A DNA stretch of 64,000 nucleotides. It comes from an uncultured Bacteroidales bacterium. Lineage in GTDB: Bacteria; Bacteroidota; Bacteroidia; Bacteroidales; F082. The notes beneath the pieces are model-generated. The model worked only from the letters and a program-made list of their open reading frames with translations. It was not told the origin of the DNA and did no database searches. The position numbers and the translations under genes are program-made. The stretch spans positions 1 through 64,000 of the forward strand of contig CAMJRR010000015.1 of NCBI GenBank assembly GCA_946408345.1. The letters run 5' to 3'. How positions within the stretch are numbered: the stretch's first letter is position 1; every line of letters starts with the position of its first letter. Shown here piece after piece: positions 9,318-17,111 of the stretch.

Positions 9318-9815
9318 ATGGAAACCATCGAACAAAAACGTCCCACAGGAATGACCATCCTTTTGGTTCTGTCGCTCATCAATGCCTGTTGGAATATTCT
9401 TAGGTCCATTATCATGTATTTCACCACACCAATCATGACAAAAATGCTTGACGACGGACAATTTGAAGAGATGACCCAGTCTTTCTCATCTTTTGGAGAG
9501 GACTTCACCAATGCTATGACCGATAGCATGAACATCCTAACTCAGATAAACCCCAACTACTATCTGATTTTATTGGCACTATTCATCGCCTCACTGATTG
9601 GTGTTATCAAAATGTTTAAAAACGACAAGCGTGGTTTCCATATCTATTCCATTGCACAGCTCTGCATGTTAATTGCCCATTCCGTGTTTGTATATCCATT
9701 ACAGAAGCCTTCACCATTCGTATCAGACCTGTTGCTCACCGCTATCTTCATCCTGCTTTACTATTTGTATTTCAAACGGATGGGTATGTCGAAAAAAACT
9801 CAAAATATAGAGTAA
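9318..9815 (+). CDS. Small multi-pass membrane protein, unknown function
   Basis: A 165-residue protein beginning METIEQKRPTGM. It has about four predicted membrane segments: residues 12-37, a central segment around 80-98, then about 110-130 and 138-155. The tail RMGMSKKTQNIE is basic and polar. I recognise no family. The ATG at 9318 is preferred to the GTG at 9291, which lies inside a repeat. The next gene starts 2 bases after the stop, so the two are probably co-transcribed. Base composition is clearly more AT-rich than in hutH, suggesting an accessory patch. Confidence 0.65.
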   Translation: METIEQKRPTGMTILLVLSLINACWNILRSIIMYFTTPIMTKMLDDGQFEEMTQSFSSFGEDFTNAMTDSMNILTQINPNYYLILLALFIASLIGVIKMFKNDKRGFHIYSIAQLCMLIAHSVFVYPLQKPSPFVSDLLLTAIFILLYYLYFKRMGMSKKTQNIE

Positions 9816-9817
9816 CC

Positions 9818-10348
9818 ATGAAGCAATACGAGAGTAAAATCTTCAATGTCAAGCCACAACTTACCACAGCCATGATGTTGGCGGCAAGTTTTGCTATTAC
9901 TTATTATGGGCTACTACTCATATATGAAGTTTTTACCCTAGTTTATAGTCGCTATTTTATTGATTCCTATTATTTTAATCAAGGACAAACCGACGAAGGA
10001 ATACAAGAATTATGGACGCAAATCATCCAACTGGCATTATCAGTTGTATTGGTCTTCAGTCTCATACAAGTGTTCAGAAAGAAAGTGTATGGTAAAGCGC
10101 TTTTTGTGGGATTTTCCATCCTGCTCATCGGATTTCAGTTGTATAAAACAGGGTTGGTTCCATTGATGAAATATGCCCTTGAAGTGCTTTTGGTGCTGAT
10201 TATCGCACCAATACGAGTGAAAAAGAAAATTAAATTGAAGGATGGCAAACTTCAAATGGAGGCTGTGGAAGAAGAACCTTCGAAATCACAAGAAGAAAAG
10301 TCAGCTGAAACAGCCGAAATAACAGAAGAAACATCTGTTATGGAATAA
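9818..10348 (+). CDS. Membrane protein with charged C-terminal tail, unknown function
   Basis: A 176-residue protein with three to four hydrophobic segments (about 15-40, 65-85, 93-110 and 115-130). A cytoplasmic-looking tail follows that is rich in Glu, Lys and Ser (EEEPSKSQEEKSAETAEITEE, read in two parts). It starts 2 bases after the previous membrane protein, so the pair form an operon and may act together. No domain is recognised. Confidence 0.65.
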   Translation: MKQYESKIFNVKPQLTTAMMLAASFAITYYGLLLIYEVFTLVYSRYFIDSYYFNQGQTDEGIQELWTQIIQLALSVVLVFSLIQVFRKKVYGKALFVGFSILLIGFQLYKTGLVPLMKYALEVLLVLIIAPIRVKKKIKLKDGKLQMEAVEEEPSKSQEEKSAETAEITEETSVME

Positions 10349-10355
10349 AATTACC

Positions 10356-10363
10356 TATTTTTG
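10356..10363 (+). promoter_or_regulatory. -7 promoter element for the small HTH regulator
   Basis: TATTTTTG matches TAnnTTTG, 8 bases after the preceding stop codon and 50 bases before the HTH gene start. Confidence 0.55.
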
Positions 10364-10412
10364 CAACCATAATTCTGGTTTTTGATAATTGTGATGATAT
10401 TATATTTCAAAA

Positions 10413-10673
10413 ATGAAAGTTGAAGATTATCATATAGGTAACGCTATTAAGGAAGTTCTGAAAGAACAAGAACGAAGCGAAGCATGGTTGGCTCGAAAAG
10501 TTCATTGTGACCCTGGAAATTTCAATAGAATTCTTAAACGTACGTCGATGGATATGGATTTGCTACGTCGGATTTGCATCAATTTAAACTACAATTTTTT
10601 TACAGATTACGGTAATTTTGTCAAACAACAAATAGAATTATTTCACTCAAAATCAATAGATTACAATAAATAA
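10413..10673 (+). CDS. Small XRE-like helix-turn-helix regulator
   Basis: An 86-residue protein consisting of little more than a Cro/C1-type HTH. The segment IGNAIKEVLKEQERSEAWLA fits the first helices, followed by the recognition region VHCDPGNFNRILKR and a conserved-looking LLRRICINLNYNFF. It probably binds DNA as a dimer. Its own promoter element precedes it, and a pair of direct repeats (ATTGTAAATTTT) lies just downstream, in front of the next gene. That arrangement fits a local repressor or activator of the small surface-protein gene; this is inferred only from position. Confidence 0.7.
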   Translation: MKVEDYHIGNAIKEVLKEQERSEAWLARKVHCDPGNFNRILKRTSMDMDLLRRICINLNYNFFTDYGNFVKQQIELFHSKSIDYNK

Positions 10674-10694
10674 TTTACTTGGTCAAAATTAAAA

Positions 10695-10728
10695 ATTGTA
10701 AATTTTGCAATATAATATTGTAAATTTT
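10695..10728. promoter_or_regulatory. Candidate operator: two direct repeats 22 bp apart
   Basis: ATTGTAAATTTT occurs at 10695-10706 and again at 10717-10728. The 22-bp period is about two helical turns. It lies between the HTH gene and the promoter element of the small surface protein, as expected for a regulator binding site. Confidence 0.45.
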
Positions 10729-10765
10729 ACTAATATGATAAAACACCACATATTGATAGAATTTA

Positions 10766-10773
10766 TACATTTG
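10766..10773 (+). promoter_or_regulatory. -7 promoter element for the small surface protein
   Basis: TACATTTG matches TAnnTTTG, 55 bases before the ATG at 10828 and 38 bases after the direct-repeat pair. Confidence 0.55.
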
Positions 10774-10827
10774 CACATTATTTATCTAAATATTAGAACG
10801 ATTATTATCAACTAAATAACAAGCATC

Positions 10828-11139
10828 ATGAAGAAAAAACTGATTACAGTGTTAGGTTTGATGACCACACTTTCGATGCTGACTGGTACAACATACGCCC
10901 AGATTCAAGTCCTACAGAAAGAGAAAGTACAAGGAAATATAGTAGTGTACGAGGAAGAAGATGAAGAAGAGGGAGAAGAGGGTGTTGAAATGCGTTCGGC
11001 TAATAATGAAATTGTTGAAATGCCTCAAGCAGATCAGCAGAACATCACCATCGACTATCTTGCTCCATTAGGAGGAGAATTATTGCTTCTGAGTTGTCTT
11101 GGTGGCGCCTATCTTCTTGGCAAACGAAGAAAAGAATAA
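10828..11139 (+). CDS. Small acidic exported protein with C-terminal PLGGE-hydrophobic-KRRKE tail
   Basis: A 103-residue protein with a signal peptide (residues 1-24, cleavage after TTYA). An extremely acidic stretch follows (VYEEEDEEEGEEG). The C-terminus has three parts: APLGGE, a hydrophobic segment LLLLSCLGGAYLLG, and the basic end KRRKE. This tripartite layout resembles C-terminal sorting or anchoring signals of the exosortase/sortase type, though no such enzyme is seen in the window; a plain membrane anchor would look the same. The family is not recognised. Its promoter and the neighbouring HTH gene suggest dedicated regulation. Confidence 0.65.
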   Translation: MKKKLITVLGLMTTLSMLTGTTYAQIQVLQKEKVQGNIVVYEEEDEEEGEEGVEMRSANNEIVEMPQADQQNITIDYLAPLGGELLLLSCLGGAYLLGKRRKE

Positions 11140-11244
11140 GACGAACCTCTTTGGAGTTTTTTTATCGAAATTTAAGCATATAAGCTGTGTCAAATGATAT
11201 GGCTATATGTTTTTTTGTTTTTTCGAGAATTCATCATTTCTATT

Positions 11245-12486
11245 TCAACGTAGCATCATCGCAGCTTTTTTAACTGCATTAACGAAGATTTCCACCTCTT
11301 CCATCGTATTGTACAACGCAAACGAAGCTCGCACCGTGCCTGGGATGCCGAATCGTGTCATCACCGGCTCTGCGCAATGGTGACCTGTGCGCACCGCCAC
11401 ACCCATCTTGTCGATGATGGTACCCAGGTCATAAGGATGAATGCCATCAATGATGAAAGAAACCAAACCTGAGCGACGCTCAGCCTCCCCAATGAAACGA
11501 ATACCGTCGACTTCAGAGAGTTGTTCAACAGCCGACTGTAACAACTTGGCTTCATATTGCTCAACCTCTTTTCTGTCAAGACCTTGCATGAATTGTATGG
11601 CTGTTTCCAAGCCTAAGGCAGCACCCACATTTGGGGTACCAGCCTCGAATTTGTAAGGCAACACATTGAAAGTGGTCTTCTCGAAACTCACCGTATCGAC
11701 CATCTCACCACCGAATTGATAAGGAGGTAATTTCTCAAGCCATTCTGCCTTGCCGTACAAGCCACCAATACCCATAGGCGCATACATCTTATGGCCGGAG
11801 AAAACGAAGAAGTCGCAATCCAAGTCTTGAACATCAATGGGATGATGGGCAATGGATTGGGCACCGTCGACAACGACAGGAATGTCGTGTTGATGCGCCA
11901 TCGCAATCATCTCCTTTACTGGATTGATGGTTCCCAACACATTGGAAATATGCGCAATCGACACCACCTTCGGCCCTTCTTTCAGCAATTCTTCGTAACG
12001 ATTCAAGTCCAGGACGCCTTTGTCGTCCATTGGCACGACAAGCAGTCGACCATGATGCCTTTGGACCATCTGCTGCCAAGGCACAAGGTTGGAGTGGTGC
12101 TCCATAGCCGTAACCAACACCTTTAAGTCTGACTGCCGTTTCGCGTCATTGCGAGGAACGAAGCAATCCAGATGCTCAAAGGCAGTAGCAAGCAAATTCA
12201 ATGATTCTGTGGTGCCACGCGTGAAGATGATTTCCCTTGCTTCCTTGGCATGGATGAAATCGGCAACGGTTTGACGAGCATGTTCGTAGGCCTCGGTTGC
12301 CTTCTGGCTCAAATAATGCACCCCACGGTGAATGTTACAGTTCTCGTGCAAGTAATAGTCACGCTCACGCTCGATGACACACAAAGGCTTCTGCGTGGTG
12401 GCGGCATTGTCGAGATAAACCAAGGGCTTGCCATAGACCTGCTGATCAAGGACAGGAAATTGAGACCTTATTTCGTTGATGTTCAT
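11245..12486 (-). CDS. sufS: Cysteine desulfurase SufS, with a repeat-encoded insert
   Basis: A 413-residue PLP enzyme that takes sulfur from cysteine to supply iron-sulfur cluster assembly. The PLP lysine is Lys233 (FSGHKMYAPMGIGG) and the catalytic cysteine is Cys371 (RTGHHCAEP). It is the last gene of the minus-strand suf operon. Residues from about 107 (DCFVPRNDAKRQ) are encoded by a copy of an interspersed repeat at 12143-12171. This makes the loop before LVTAMEHHSNLVPW longer than in typical SufS proteins. Because the active-site motifs are intact, the enzyme is probably still functional. Confidence 0.93.
   Translation of the reverse strand: MNINEIRSQFPVLDQQVYGKPLVYLDNAATTQKPLCVIERERDYYLHENCNIHRGVHYLSQKATEAYEHARQTVADFIHAKEAREIIFTRGTTESLNLLATAFEHLDCFVPRNDAKRQSDLKVLVTAMEHHSNLVPWQQMVQRHHGRLLVVPMDDKGVLDLNRYEELLKEGPKVVSIAHISNVLGTINPVKEMIAMAHQHDIPVVVDGAQSIAHHPIDVQDLDCDFFVFSGHKMYAPMGIGGLYGKAEWLEKLPPYQFGGEMVDTVSFEKTTFNVLPYKFEAGTPNVGAALGLETAIQFMQGLDRKEVEQYEAKLLQSAVEQLSEVDGIRFIGEAERRSGLVSFIIDGIHPYDLGTIIDKMGVAVRTGHHCAEPVMTRFGIPGTVRASFALYNTMEEVEIFVNAVKKAAMMLR
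12143..12171. repeat. Interspersed repeat family C inside sufS
   Basis: The plus strand reads GTCATTGCGAGGAACGAAGC followed by AATCCAG. The same word, with one base change, lies in the spacer at 45125-45152, and diverged relatives occur near 55711 and 56131. Here it is read in frame on the minus strand as LDCFVPRNDA. Confidence 0.75.
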
Positions 12487-12498
12487 TTTATTGCGTTT

Positions 12499-12526
12499 GT
12501 AGAGACGTAGCGCGCTACGTCTCTAC
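12499..12526. repeat. Palindromic repeat family A, copy 3
   Basis: A perfect 28-base palindrome with half-site GTAGAGACGTAGCG and no loop, filling the short spacer between sufD and sufS. It could attenuate or punctuate the operon. Confidence 0.8.
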
Positions 12527-12529
12527 CAG

Positions 12530-13357
12530 TTAGATTTTAGAATAATCAATTTCAAAATTATAATCCTTCGGATGGCTGCAGCGCAACACACAGTTCTCAC
12601 AGCTCGACAATTCACCACGCAGACGACGCTTAATCATGTCATCGATGTGTTCGTGCAGCATCTCGTTTCCGATATGGTTGCTCACCTCGGCAGCGAAGGC
12701 ATACATCAACAGAATCCTGGCATTGGCCTTGCTGATGCCACGCTGGCGCATGTAGAACATGGCCTCTTGGTCGAGTTGGCCCGTGGAAGTGCCATGCGAG
12801 CATTTCACGTCGTCGGCATAGATCTCAAGGAAAGGCTGGCTGTTGACTTTGGCCGTCGAGGTCAGGAGGATGTTGCTGTTGTTTTGGTGGGCATCGGTCT
12901 TTTGAGCGTCTTTGGCCACATACACATGGCCGTTGAACACCGCCGATGCCGAGTCATCGATAACGCCCTTGAATTTCTCGTTGCTGGTGCAATGAGGCAC
13001 ATTGTGATTCACCTTCAAGAAGTTCTCTACGTGCTGGGTCTTGTCGATGAGATACAGACCATGTACCTGCGTGTCGGCGCCTTCGCCATCCAAGTCGACA
13101 TGATAGGTGTTGCGCACATCGCCGCCGTTGAAGGTGATGACCACAATCTTCAGTCGGCTGTCGGCCAGCTGCTTGACCTTGAACTCCCTTTGGATGGAGG
13201 CCTCGTTGCTTACATTCTGCAGCACATACAACTCAAGGCTCGAATTCTCATTGAGGATGATTTCGGAGACCTTCGGCTCGGATGACAGGTGAGCGTCATC
13301 GTCATACTCAATGATTTCGCGGCTTTGGTTGGCGGCTAAGATAAGTTGGTTGTTCAT
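12530..13357 (-). CDS. sufD: SufD, Fe-S assembly scaffold subunit (short form)
   Basis: A 275-residue member of the SufB/SufD family, which forms the SufBC2D scaffold. The conserved C-terminal core is present: HGTSTGQLDQEAMFYMRQRG and the following helix ARILLMYAFAAEV. The usual protein is about 430-450 residues, so some 150 residues of the N-terminal helical region are missing here. The C-terminus carries an extra cysteine cluster (SSCENCVLRCSHP). The ATG at 13357 is 2 bases after the sufC stop; an in-frame TTG at 13363 would overlap it. Function in the complex is inferred from operon position. Confidence 0.85.
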   Translation of the reverse strand: MNNQLILAANQSREIIEYDDDAHLSSEPKVSEIILNENSSLELYVLQNVSNEASIQREFKVKQLADSRLKIVVITFNGGDVRNTYHVDLDGEGADTQVHGLYLIDKTQHVENFLKVNHNVPHCTSNEKFKGVIDDSASAVFNGHVYVAKDAQKTDAHQNNSNILLTSTAKVNSQPFLEIYADDVKCSHGTSTGQLDQEAMFYMRQRGISKANARILLMYAFAAEVSNHIGNEMLHEHIDDMIKRRLRGELSSCENCVLRCSHPKDYNFEIDYSKI

Positions 13358-13359
13358 AA

Positions 13360-14106
13360 TCAAAGTTCCTTAATCCATTCGTAGCCTTTTTCTTCGAGTT
13401 CGATGGCGAGGTTCTTGCCGCCCGTCTTGACGATGCGTCCGTCGTACATCACATGCACGAAGTCGGGGACAATATAGTCGAGCAGACGCTGATAGTGCGT
13501 GATGACCACGAAGGCGTTCTCAGCATTATGCAACTGATTGACGCCATGGGCCACGATGCGCAACGCGTCGATGTCGAGGCCCGAGTCGGTCTCATCGAGG
13601 ATGGCAAGGCTCGGCTCCAACATAGCCATCTGGAAGATCTCGTTTTTCTTCTTCTCGCCACCGCTGTAACCCACGTTGACGAAACGGTTCTGCAGCTTCT
13701 CTGTAATTTCCACCATGGCCTGTTTCTCCTTCATCATCTTCATGAAGTCGACAGTGCTCATTGGCGGCAGTCCTTGGTACTCACGCTTTGAGTTGACAGC
13801 CGTGCGCATGAAGTTCTGTATGCTCACACCAGGAATTTCAACAGGATATTGGAAACTCAGGAAGATGCCTTCGTTGGCGCGGTCCTCAGGCGACATCCCA
13901 ACGATGTTCTTGCCCTTGTACCAGATCTCACCTTCGGTGATTTCATAGCCCTCACGACCTGTGATGGCCGCTGCCAGCGTACTCTTTCCTGTTCCGTTGG
14001 GACCCATGATGGCGTGGATTTCGCCTTCGTTAACGCCCAGATTCAATCCTTTCAGGATTTCCTTGCCTCCGATGGAGACGTGTAGGTTTTTGATGTTCAG
14101 TAACAT
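13360..14106 (-). CDS. sufC: SufC, Fe-S assembly ATPase
   Basis: A 248-residue soluble ABC-type ATPase that drives the SufBC2D complex. Walker A is GPNGTGKST, the signature is YSGGEKKKNEI and Walker B is LAILDETDSGLDIDAL. The length is normal. It lies between a glycosyltransferase gene and sufD; the 2-base gap to sufD suggests translational coupling. Confidence 0.96.
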   Translation of the reverse strand: MLLNIKNLHVSIGGKEILKGLNLGVNEGEIHAIMGPNGTGKSTLAAAITGREGYEITEGEIWYKGKNIVGMSPEDRANEGIFLSFQYPVEIPGVSIQNFMRTAVNSKREYQGLPPMSTVDFMKMMKEKQAMVEITEKLQNRFVNVGYSGGEKKKNEIFQMAMLEPSLAILDETDSGLDIDALRIVAHGVNQLHNAENAFVVITHYQRLLDYIVPDFVHVMYDGRIVKTGGKNLAIELEEKGYEWIKEL

Positions 14107-14135
14107 ATTGATCAGTTGTTCAGTTATTCAGTTGT

Positions 14136-15446
14136 TCAGTTTTCAGTTGGGCTTAGGCTGATTTTGCCGTAGCGCATATAATAGGCATGCTTGGCCCACT
14201 GTGTATATTCTTCTTGTGATATCTCAATGACATTATTGCCTTCAGATTCCGTAATCTTTTGTTTCACTTCTTCTATCAATGCTTCATCGCGGCCGTATTT
14301 CCCGATATGGACCACGTTCAAGACCAATCCCAACAGCACGATGCAACTTGCTCCAAGGGTCATCCATCTGCGGACTTTTGGTGATATTTTTGGCAACCAT
14401 AAAGTCAGCATCGAGAGGGTGATATGCCCGCAGGCCAAGGCAAAGAAAGGCAAGGCAGCAAGCATATAGAAATCCCGTTGCTTCACGCTCACCATGATGG
14501 GCAGCACACCCACGAGTCCCATGGTCAAGAAGACATAGAACCAAGCCTTGTCAGGTGGGAACTCAAAGACCTTATTGTTGACCTTACGTCTCGCTTTGCA
14601 AATCACCAAAGCCATAGCAATTACATACGGAATCATCAGTTGTTGCAATAAAGCGAAAACGATATAGAACCTTGAAGATGCTGTCGCTTCGTGCAACCCT
14701 CCACCGATGACTTGTAATCGGATGTAGTCCTTAATATAGCCAAAAGAGCCAGGGCAAGCCAAGAACATAATTCCGGCAAACACCGCCACGGCAACCAGCA
14801 GGATCAAGCTGTCAATCGGACCTTGAATCCACTTGCGCTTTTGGTCGAAAGCGCAATAAAGAATCGGAAACACCAAGGGGAACAACCCCGTGAATCCTTT
14901 GGAGAGGAAGGCCAATAACAGAGTGAAAGCCGACAAGAACAGCCAAATCTTGTGGTTGCGCTGGTAACCGACAATCATCAGGTAGACCGACAGCAGCACG
15001 AAGACCGACATGGTGTTTTCGAGCAGGTTGTTTGTCGCACTCCACGAAACCAAAGGCATGGCAATCCAAAATAGCAACGGCAGCCAAGTCCAACGGATGT
15101 TGTTGGTGGTGCGTTTCCAAATCAAGGCGATGAACAAACCCGAAAGTAGGAACATCAGCATGGAATAGGTCTTCTCGACCCACCAATGATCGCCAAACGC
15201 CTTGAATGTCAAAGCTTCCATGCCCAAGGCCAAGGGTGGATGCTGACGAAACTCGGGATACAAGGTTTGTGTGTAATGCGGATTCCAGAATGTCCCCTGC
15301 CCTTCCGCCATATTGCGCGAGATGCTGGCATAGGTCACGCCGTCAAAGAACATGCCTTCGGTCAATAGGCTCTTGCTCACCAGAATGAGGAACAATCCGA
15401 TGAGAAGCAACCAAAAGGGGGTGTTATTTGAACGGGCGGTTTGCAT
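14136..15446 (-). CDS. GT39/ArnT-like membrane glycosyltransferase inside the suf operon
   Basis: A 436-residue polytopic membrane protein with about ten hydrophobic segments. After the first segment it has GMFFDGVTYASISRNMAEG and HPPLALGMEALTFKAFG, the acidic first-loop and HPP pattern of dolichyl-phosphate-mannose type (GT39/ArnT-like) transferases. These move a sugar from a lipid carrier onto an extracytoplasmic acceptor. It lies between sufB and sufC in the same orientation, with spacers of 29 and 38 bases, so it is probably co-transcribed with Fe-S genes although its function is unrelated. The acceptor is unknown. Confidence 0.75.
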   Translation of the reverse strand: MQTARSNNTPFWLLLIGLFLILVSKSLLTEGMFFDGVTYASISRNMAEGQGTFWNPHYTQTLYPEFRQHPPLALGMEALTFKAFGDHWWVEKTYSMLMFLLSGLFIALIWKRTTNNIRWTWLPLLFWIAMPLVSWSATNNLLENTMSVFVLLSVYLMIVGYQRNHKIWLFLSAFTLLLAFLSKGFTGLFPLVFPILYCAFDQKRKWIQGPIDSLILLVAVAVFAGIMFLACPGSFGYIKDYIRLQVIGGGLHEATASSRFYIVFALLQQLMIPYVIAMALVICKARRKVNNKVFEFPPDKAWFYVFLTMGLVGVLPIMVSVKQRDFYMLAALPFFALACGHITLSMLTLWLPKISPKVRRWMTLGASCIVLLGLVLNVVHIGKYGRDEALIEEVKQKITESEGNNVIEISQEEYTQWAKHAYYMRYGKISLSPTEN

Positions 15447-15460
15447 GGTTTTATATTTTC

Positions 15461-15479
15461 GGACGCATGCGATGCGTCC
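15461..15479. repeat. Palindromic repeat family A, copy 4 (diverged)
   Basis: GGACGCAT and ATGCGTCC around GCG, an 8-bp stem, in the spacer between sufB and the glycosyltransferase. Confidence 0.65.
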
Positions 15480-15484
15480 CTACA

Positions 15485-16936
15485 TTATCCGACGCTGCCT
15501 TCCAATGTGATGGACAATAATTTCTGTGCTTCAACGGCGAATTCCATAGGTAGCTTGTTCAACACATCCTTGGCATAACCATTGACGATAAGACCAATGG
15601 CCTTCTCAGTAGGGATGCCACGCTGTTGGCAATAGAACAGCTGGTCTTCAGAGATTTTCGAGGTCGTAGCTTCGTGTTCAAGAATGCTCGATTCGTTGCC
15701 GCATTCGACGTAAGGCCATGTGTGGGCACCGCATTTGTCGCCCAGAAGCAACGAGTCGCACTGCGAATAGTTACGCGAATTCTCAGCCTTGGCGGCAACC
15801 CTCACCAAGCCACGATAGCCGTTCTGGCTGTGGCCCGCAGAGATACCTTTAGATATGATGGTACTACGAGTGTTCTTGCCCAAGTGAATCATTTTGGTGC
15901 CCGTGTCGGCTTGCTGGTAGTTGTTGGTCACGGCGACGGAATAGAACTCGCCCACCGAATTGTCGCCCAATAGCACGCAGCCAGGGTATTTCCAGGTGAT
16001 GGCCGAACCCGTCTCGACCTGTGTCCAAGAGATCTTGGAGCGGTCACCACGACAGAGACCACGCTTGGTGACGAGGTTGTATACGCCTCCCTTGCCGTCC
16101 TTATCACCAGGATACCAATTCTGCACTGTGGAATACTTCACTTCTGCATCGGTCTCGGCGATGATTTCCACAATGGCCGCATGAAGTTGGTTTTCATCGC
16201 GTTGCGGAGCAGTGCAGCCTTCCATGTAACTCACGTATGCGCCTTCGTCGGCCACGATGAGCGTGCGTTCAAACTGACCTGTGTTGGCCGCATTGATACG
16301 GAAATAGGTGGACAACTCCAAGGGGCAACGAACGCCTTTCGGGATGTAACAGAACGAGCCGTCACTGAAGACCGCCGAGTTGAGGGCGGCAAAGAAGTTA
16401 TCGGTGTAAGGCACCACTTTGCCAAGGTATTTCTTCACCAGGTCGGGATGCTGCTTCACGGCCTCACTGAACGACATAAAGATGACGCCATGTTTGGAGA
16501 GCGTCTCCTGGAAGGTCGTTTTCACCGAGGTGGAGTCCATCACCGCGTCGACCGCCACGCCCGAGAGTTTCTTCTGCTCGTCGAGTGAGATGCCGAGTTT
16601 GTCGAAAGTGGCCAACAGTTCGGGGTCTACCTCATCGAGGCTCTGCTTCTGTTGGCGTTTGCGCGGCGCTGCGTAATAGATGATGTCCTGATAGTTGATT
16701 TCGGGGATATCGAGATGCGCCCAATTGGGCTGTTTCAGCGTCTGCCAGTGGCGGAAGGCCTTCAATCGGAACTCCAGCAGCCATTCTGGTTCCTCTTTTT
16801 TCTTGGAGATGAGGCGGATGATGTCCTCGTTCAAGCCTTTCGGCACAAAATCAGTCTCAATGTCGGTCACAAAGCCGTATTCGTACTCCTTATTCGTGAC
16901 TTCACTGATGATATTTTCGTTCGGATTCTGATCCAT
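15485..16936 (-). CDS. sufB: SufB, Fe-S assembly scaffold subunit
   Basis: A 483-residue protein of normal SufB length. It opens the suf operon and is the main scaffold on which clusters form. Conserved motifs include [54 protein letters not shown], and the C-terminal [21 protein letters not shown] -7 promoter element lies about 107 bases upstream, on the far side of an interspersed repeat at 16955-17004. Confidence 0.96.
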   Translation of the reverse strand: MDQNPNENIISEVTNKEYEYGFVTDIETDFVPKGLNEDIIRLISKKKEEPEWLLEFRLKAFRHWQTLKQPNWAHLDIPEINYQDIIYYAAPRKRQQKQSLDEVDPELLATFDKLGISLDEQKKLSGVAVDAVMDSTSVKTTFQETLSKHGVIFMSFSEAVKQHPDLVKKYLGKVVPYTDNFFAALNSAVFSDGSFCYIPKGVRCPLELSTYFRINAANTGQFERTLIVADEGAYVSYMEGCTAPQRDENQLHAAIVEIIAETDAEVKYSTVQNWYPGDKDGKGGVYNLVTKRGLCRGDRSKISWTQVETGSAITWKYPGCVLLGDNSVGEFYSVAVTNNYQQADTGTKMIHLGKNTRSTIISKGISAGHSQNGYRGLVRVAAKAENSRNYSQCDSLLLGDKCGAHTWPYVECGNESSILEHEATTSKISEDQLFYCQQRGIPTEKAIGLIVNGYAKDVLNKLPMEFAVEAQKLLSITLEGSVG

Positions 16937-16954
16937 AGTTTTCTATTTTGGAGC

Positions 16955-17004
16955 GGGCCCTTCGATGCTTCGGCTGCGCTCAGCAACCGCAGGCTCAGGG
17001 ACCC
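16955..17004. repeat. Interspersed repeat family B, copy 1
   Basis: GGGCCCTTCGATGC at one end and GGCTCAGGGACCC at the other form the typical palindromic ends of this family, here within the sufB leader. Related copies are at about 20003, 33756, 51560, 54021 and 58716. Confidence 0.7.
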
Positions 17005-17042
17005 AACTTCTTCCTTATTAAGAATGATTTCAAATTAGGCTG

Positions 17043-17050
17043 CAAAGATA
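17043..17050 (-). promoter_or_regulatory. -7 promoter element for the suf operon
   Basis: On the minus strand TATCTTTG matches TAnnTTTG, about 107 bases before the sufB start. It is back to back with the promoter of the GT4 gene. Confidence 0.6.
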
Positions 17051-17085
17051 CAATTTTATTATGGTTTAGAAAGCTTCTTTTTTTA

Positions 17086-17093
17086 TAATTTTG
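17086..17093 (+). promoter_or_regulatory. -7 promoter element for the GT4 gene
   Basis: TAATTTTG matches TAnnTTTG. It overlaps the TTG at 17091, which therefore is not a plausible start; the ATG at 17112 lies 18 bases downstream. Confidence 0.6.
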
Positions 17094-17111
17094 CGCCAAA
17101 TTTCAATAGCA

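Noticed and set aside
11140..11244. Terminator after the small surface protein
   Set aside because: Only a weak imperfect hairpin with a T run near 11145-11162; not strong enough to list as a feature.
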